A stretch of DNA of 64,000 bases, from positions 40,985,461 through 41,049,460 of the forward strand of contig OY747713.1 of the NCBI GenBank assembly GCA_963556495.2, written 5' to 3'. The DNA comes from Valencia hispanica. Taxonomy: Eukaryota; Chordata; Actinopteri; Cyprinodontiformes; Valenciidae. The first letter of the stretch is position 1, and every line of letters begins with the position of its first letter. This document shows positions 61,158 through 64,000 of this stretch, piece by piece. The position numbers were made by a program, and so were the translations under genes. Under the pieces are notes generated by a model. The model was given only the letters and a program-made list of their open reading frames with translations, was not told the origin of the DNA and did not search any database.

Positions 61158-62056
61158 ATAGTCAGCAGTAGGTGAAATGTGCTGCTGATTCTTTTGGCTG
61201 ATATCGGAACGTTTTGTCACATTATTAGCTGCTAAAACGTCTCGGTAATACCAACAGTGGAGACGCAACATTTGTGAACCTAATCAGTTACCAACTCCAA
61301 CAACAACAGAAAAAAGCTGACTAAGTATAAAATATGCAAAACGGGTCAATAAAAAGAAATGCTGGATTTGGCATTTGTTGAACCATCAGACAACAGTTCC
61401 CAAACAGAAGAAATCGGCTCTACTAAAGAGGTATATCAGCAGATCGATATATCAGAGCTGCGTTACCAGGCCTCTATACTGACTTTTTGCATCGGTGCAC
61501 CTTTTTTTCTATCTTGTTGCACCATGATATGATATGGGCTTAACGTGTATCTGGTGTTGAACCATAGGGAGACTTGATTTTCCCGCCTGCTACGACAGGT
61601 TGCACATGTGCGACCTCAGATTTGTTTTAGGCTCCCTATTGAGAATCTAGGCACCACTCTACAGCCCCGGTTACTCAATGCTTCATACAAAAAACTCTGG
61701 TCAGGCTCGTACTTTCTTTGGCATCTCATTAAAATAAATTTTTAATGTGTAGGAATGGTATAATGGAACATTTGATCAGCTTTAAAGCAATACTTGTACT
61801 TCCCTCCAGCCTGGTTCTGAGCCTTCTTTTCTCAGTCAGAAAACTCAGTCAGACAATAGGTGCGGACAGATATGACATTCTGACAGAGTGATACACTTGA
61901 GCTAAATACCACAGTTTTACTATGTTATGTCAGTGTCTTGTGACTAATTTCTACCAATTACTAATCCAAATAATAACTCTGGTTAGGTGTCAAGTAGAGT
62001 CAGCAGATGGTTTTAAAGGTGGGTTAAAAGGATTTATTAGAACAGATCTACAATGT

Positions 62057-62445
62057 AGAGCTGGGCGACATGGCCTCAAATCTATATTGTGATATAAACT
62101 GAAGCATTCGCAGTAACAATGTTTATGGTTAATTCTTTTTTTCTGTTTATCTATATCAAAATGGCTGTTTTTGAACATTCTCACATTCCAGATACACCAG
62201 ATCAACTTCAAATAAGTATAGAATGCCATTTAAAGAACATTCACTGTGCCGATTTCTCCGAAAACGGCAACACAACTATTCTCACAACACAAACAAAGAT
62301 GAAGATATTTTTAAATAAAACACAAGCTGAATGTTATGAAAACAAAAAGTTTGAAACCGTTTAAACTGAAGTGCAAAATGTAAAAAGAGAAATATTTCTT
62401 TCTGCTTTCCTTATTACGTATTTATGAATTTAATATCGCCCAAAA
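62057..62445. mobile_element. non-autonomous DNA element (GGGCGAYAT ends)
   Basis: Left end agagctgggcgacatggcc and right end atatcgccca (62433-62442) resemble the ends of a common teleost element whose ends read CTGGGCGATAT. The right end is shortened. No target duplication was identified. Confidence 0.5.
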
Positions 62446-64000
62446 ATAAAGCTGCACATATTTGAATTGAAAATGCTTCAAGTTCAACAGGTTTCTTTTC
62501 TGTTAAATAGAAAACAACACATTTTAAACTTGCAAAATCTAGAGTAAATATGAACATCTGTATTTATCCTCCTTGCTCACCTGGTACAAAGTACGTAGGC
62601 ACAGCTTGATGAAATCACCGAAATGCGCAATTGCTGTTTGCCAGTATAGTCAAATCTCTACAGTTGGCTCAATTTACATCATTTCTACCGTATACAATTT
62701 ATATCACCCATCAGTACTACGGTAACTTGCAAAAGTATTGATAAACATGAACCTTTTTAGATTCTACCACCTTCCATCCATATCTCTGATGTTTTTAAAA
62801 AAAAGTAGAAAGGAAGGTGTTCAAATGTACAAGATCTGAACAACCTGTAATGTTGCTGAGTCCTGATTTCCACTATTCCTTTTACTCACCGTATCTCCTG
62901 GGGAGCAGGAGATCAACGGATGTCCAAGAGGCGTTAGAATAACGTTTCCTTTAAAAACAGAAAGTAAAAGAAAAAAATCTCCATCCAGGGCTGTTAGCAC
63001 CCCAACAACCAAAAAACCTGCAATTTCCTTAAAAAATGTGGCAAGTTAAAGGTTTGATCATGACCCTTGCCATCCTTTCTTCAACCCAAATAAACAGAAA
63101 AATTTGTGCACAGTCCTTAGAAACATAGGCCACGCAAGAGTGTTTCACATCTATAAGCCTTTTGACGGAGAAAAAAAAAAAAGTATAAAACTAGATCTGA
63201 AAGATTTGGGGGGAAAAAGACGACAAAAAAAATCAATTTGAAGCGTGGAAAGATGCATTTTGATGCATCCCTATGTCTTGCATCCTCAAATTACCGTACG
63301 ACCACAGTAATAAATACAAGCAGTTATTCAATATGAACGTCCTTCTTACAGTATTTAGTGGTTTCAGAGAACAGAAAACAGTTTCAGGCATAATGAGCTG
63401 CATGTCGTCTGTATCAGTTTCTGCGGGATACTTCAATATTCTCAGAGTCTTACATTTGGAAATGAATACATTACATGAAACGATGGCCTAATTTGATGTT
63501 TTTAGTGGGTTCCTGTTGAGTTGGGCTGCAGAGGACCAGTCCTGCTGGCTCTGTAAGGCGATCTCCAACCAGCTCGCTCCACAGCTGGAGCAGTTGTCAG
63601 AATGTTGCTCATTCGTTCCGCAGTCTCCAAATTGGGAGCAAAGTTGACGCTGCTGCATCGGTTTCTGGCATAATTTGTCAGGATGGACTAAATAAATGAG
63701 GTCAGGGTGAAAACAGATAATCACGCCGCTCTCAGTTGGTTTTTAACCCTTCTCGAATAATCTTTTACATAGTGGACTTTTTAAGTTTCTCACTGTATCT
63801 CAGTAATACAACACTCTTACTCACCTGCTGCAGCCTGCAAAATTGGATTGTTGTTGCTCACTTATTTGTTCACAGCAGCAAAATTGTTCCCAAAGAGGGC
63901 CTAAACTCCCTACTGTATACTTTAGGGAGCTTGTGCCAATTTAGTTTCTGCTTTGATTGAAAGGAACAGAAAAATGTATTAAGAACTGTGCAGACCTCTG

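Overview
The window is nuclear DNA of a teleost fish, probably a percomorph. The signs are L2- and Rex1-type LINEs, a tRNA-derived SINE, many dead Tc1/mariner and hAT transposons, long dinucleotide and tetranucleotide arrays, and an AT-rich background. There are no bacterial-style operons. I found no rRNA gene, no functional tRNA gene and no CRISPR array. Only one host protein-coding segment could be supported: coding exon 1 of a KHDRBS (Sam68/SLM, STAR-family RNA-binding protein) gene at 39876-39966 on the + strand. Everything after 39967 is its partial intron 1; I did not find exon 2.

Region by region. 1-545 is a minus-strand RT fragment of a Rex1/L2-type LINE. 1477-2140 is a repeat rich in GAGTC/AAGTC. 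About 2500-11705 is one L2-type LINE broken by four later events: a poly(A) retroposon (4922-5664, minus), a Rex1-type LINE (6665-10708) which itself holds a minus-strand L2 3' fragment (9437-10317), and a hAT-type MITE (10793-11191). 13545-13738 is a tRNA-derived SINE with a 17-bp target duplication. 14390-16736 holds three successive Tc1-like relics, the last with both TIRs and flanking TA. 17743-20428 holds a 720-bp duplicated segment whose second copy interrupts a TG-flanked repeat. 24218-25747 and 27162-29817 are two more transposon relics. 31400-33600 is a second copy of the poly(A) retroposon carrying a solo LTR with a perfect 5-bp duplication. 35382-36445 is a hAT-like element holding a Rex1 3' end. 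37970-39182 is a Tc1-like relic ending about 0.7 kb before the KHDRBS start codon.

Intron 1 (39967-64000) contains further small DNA transposons (46937-47545, 50265-50453, 52418-53690, 62057-62445), a second solo-LTR-like element (60523-61157), LINE 3' ends, microsatellites, and several higher-GC, repeat-free stretches (48590-49010, 53950-55480, 58740-59660). A similar stretch lies upstream of the gene at 26100-27160. These look like candidate conserved non-coding elements, but that rests on composition only and needs alignment.

The mobile elements are dead: frameshifts, stops, lost catalytic residues or deletions are visible in each coding remnant. What the window offers is insertion history. 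Several insertions can be ordered, and three have an uninterrupted related copy elsewhere in the same 64 kb.
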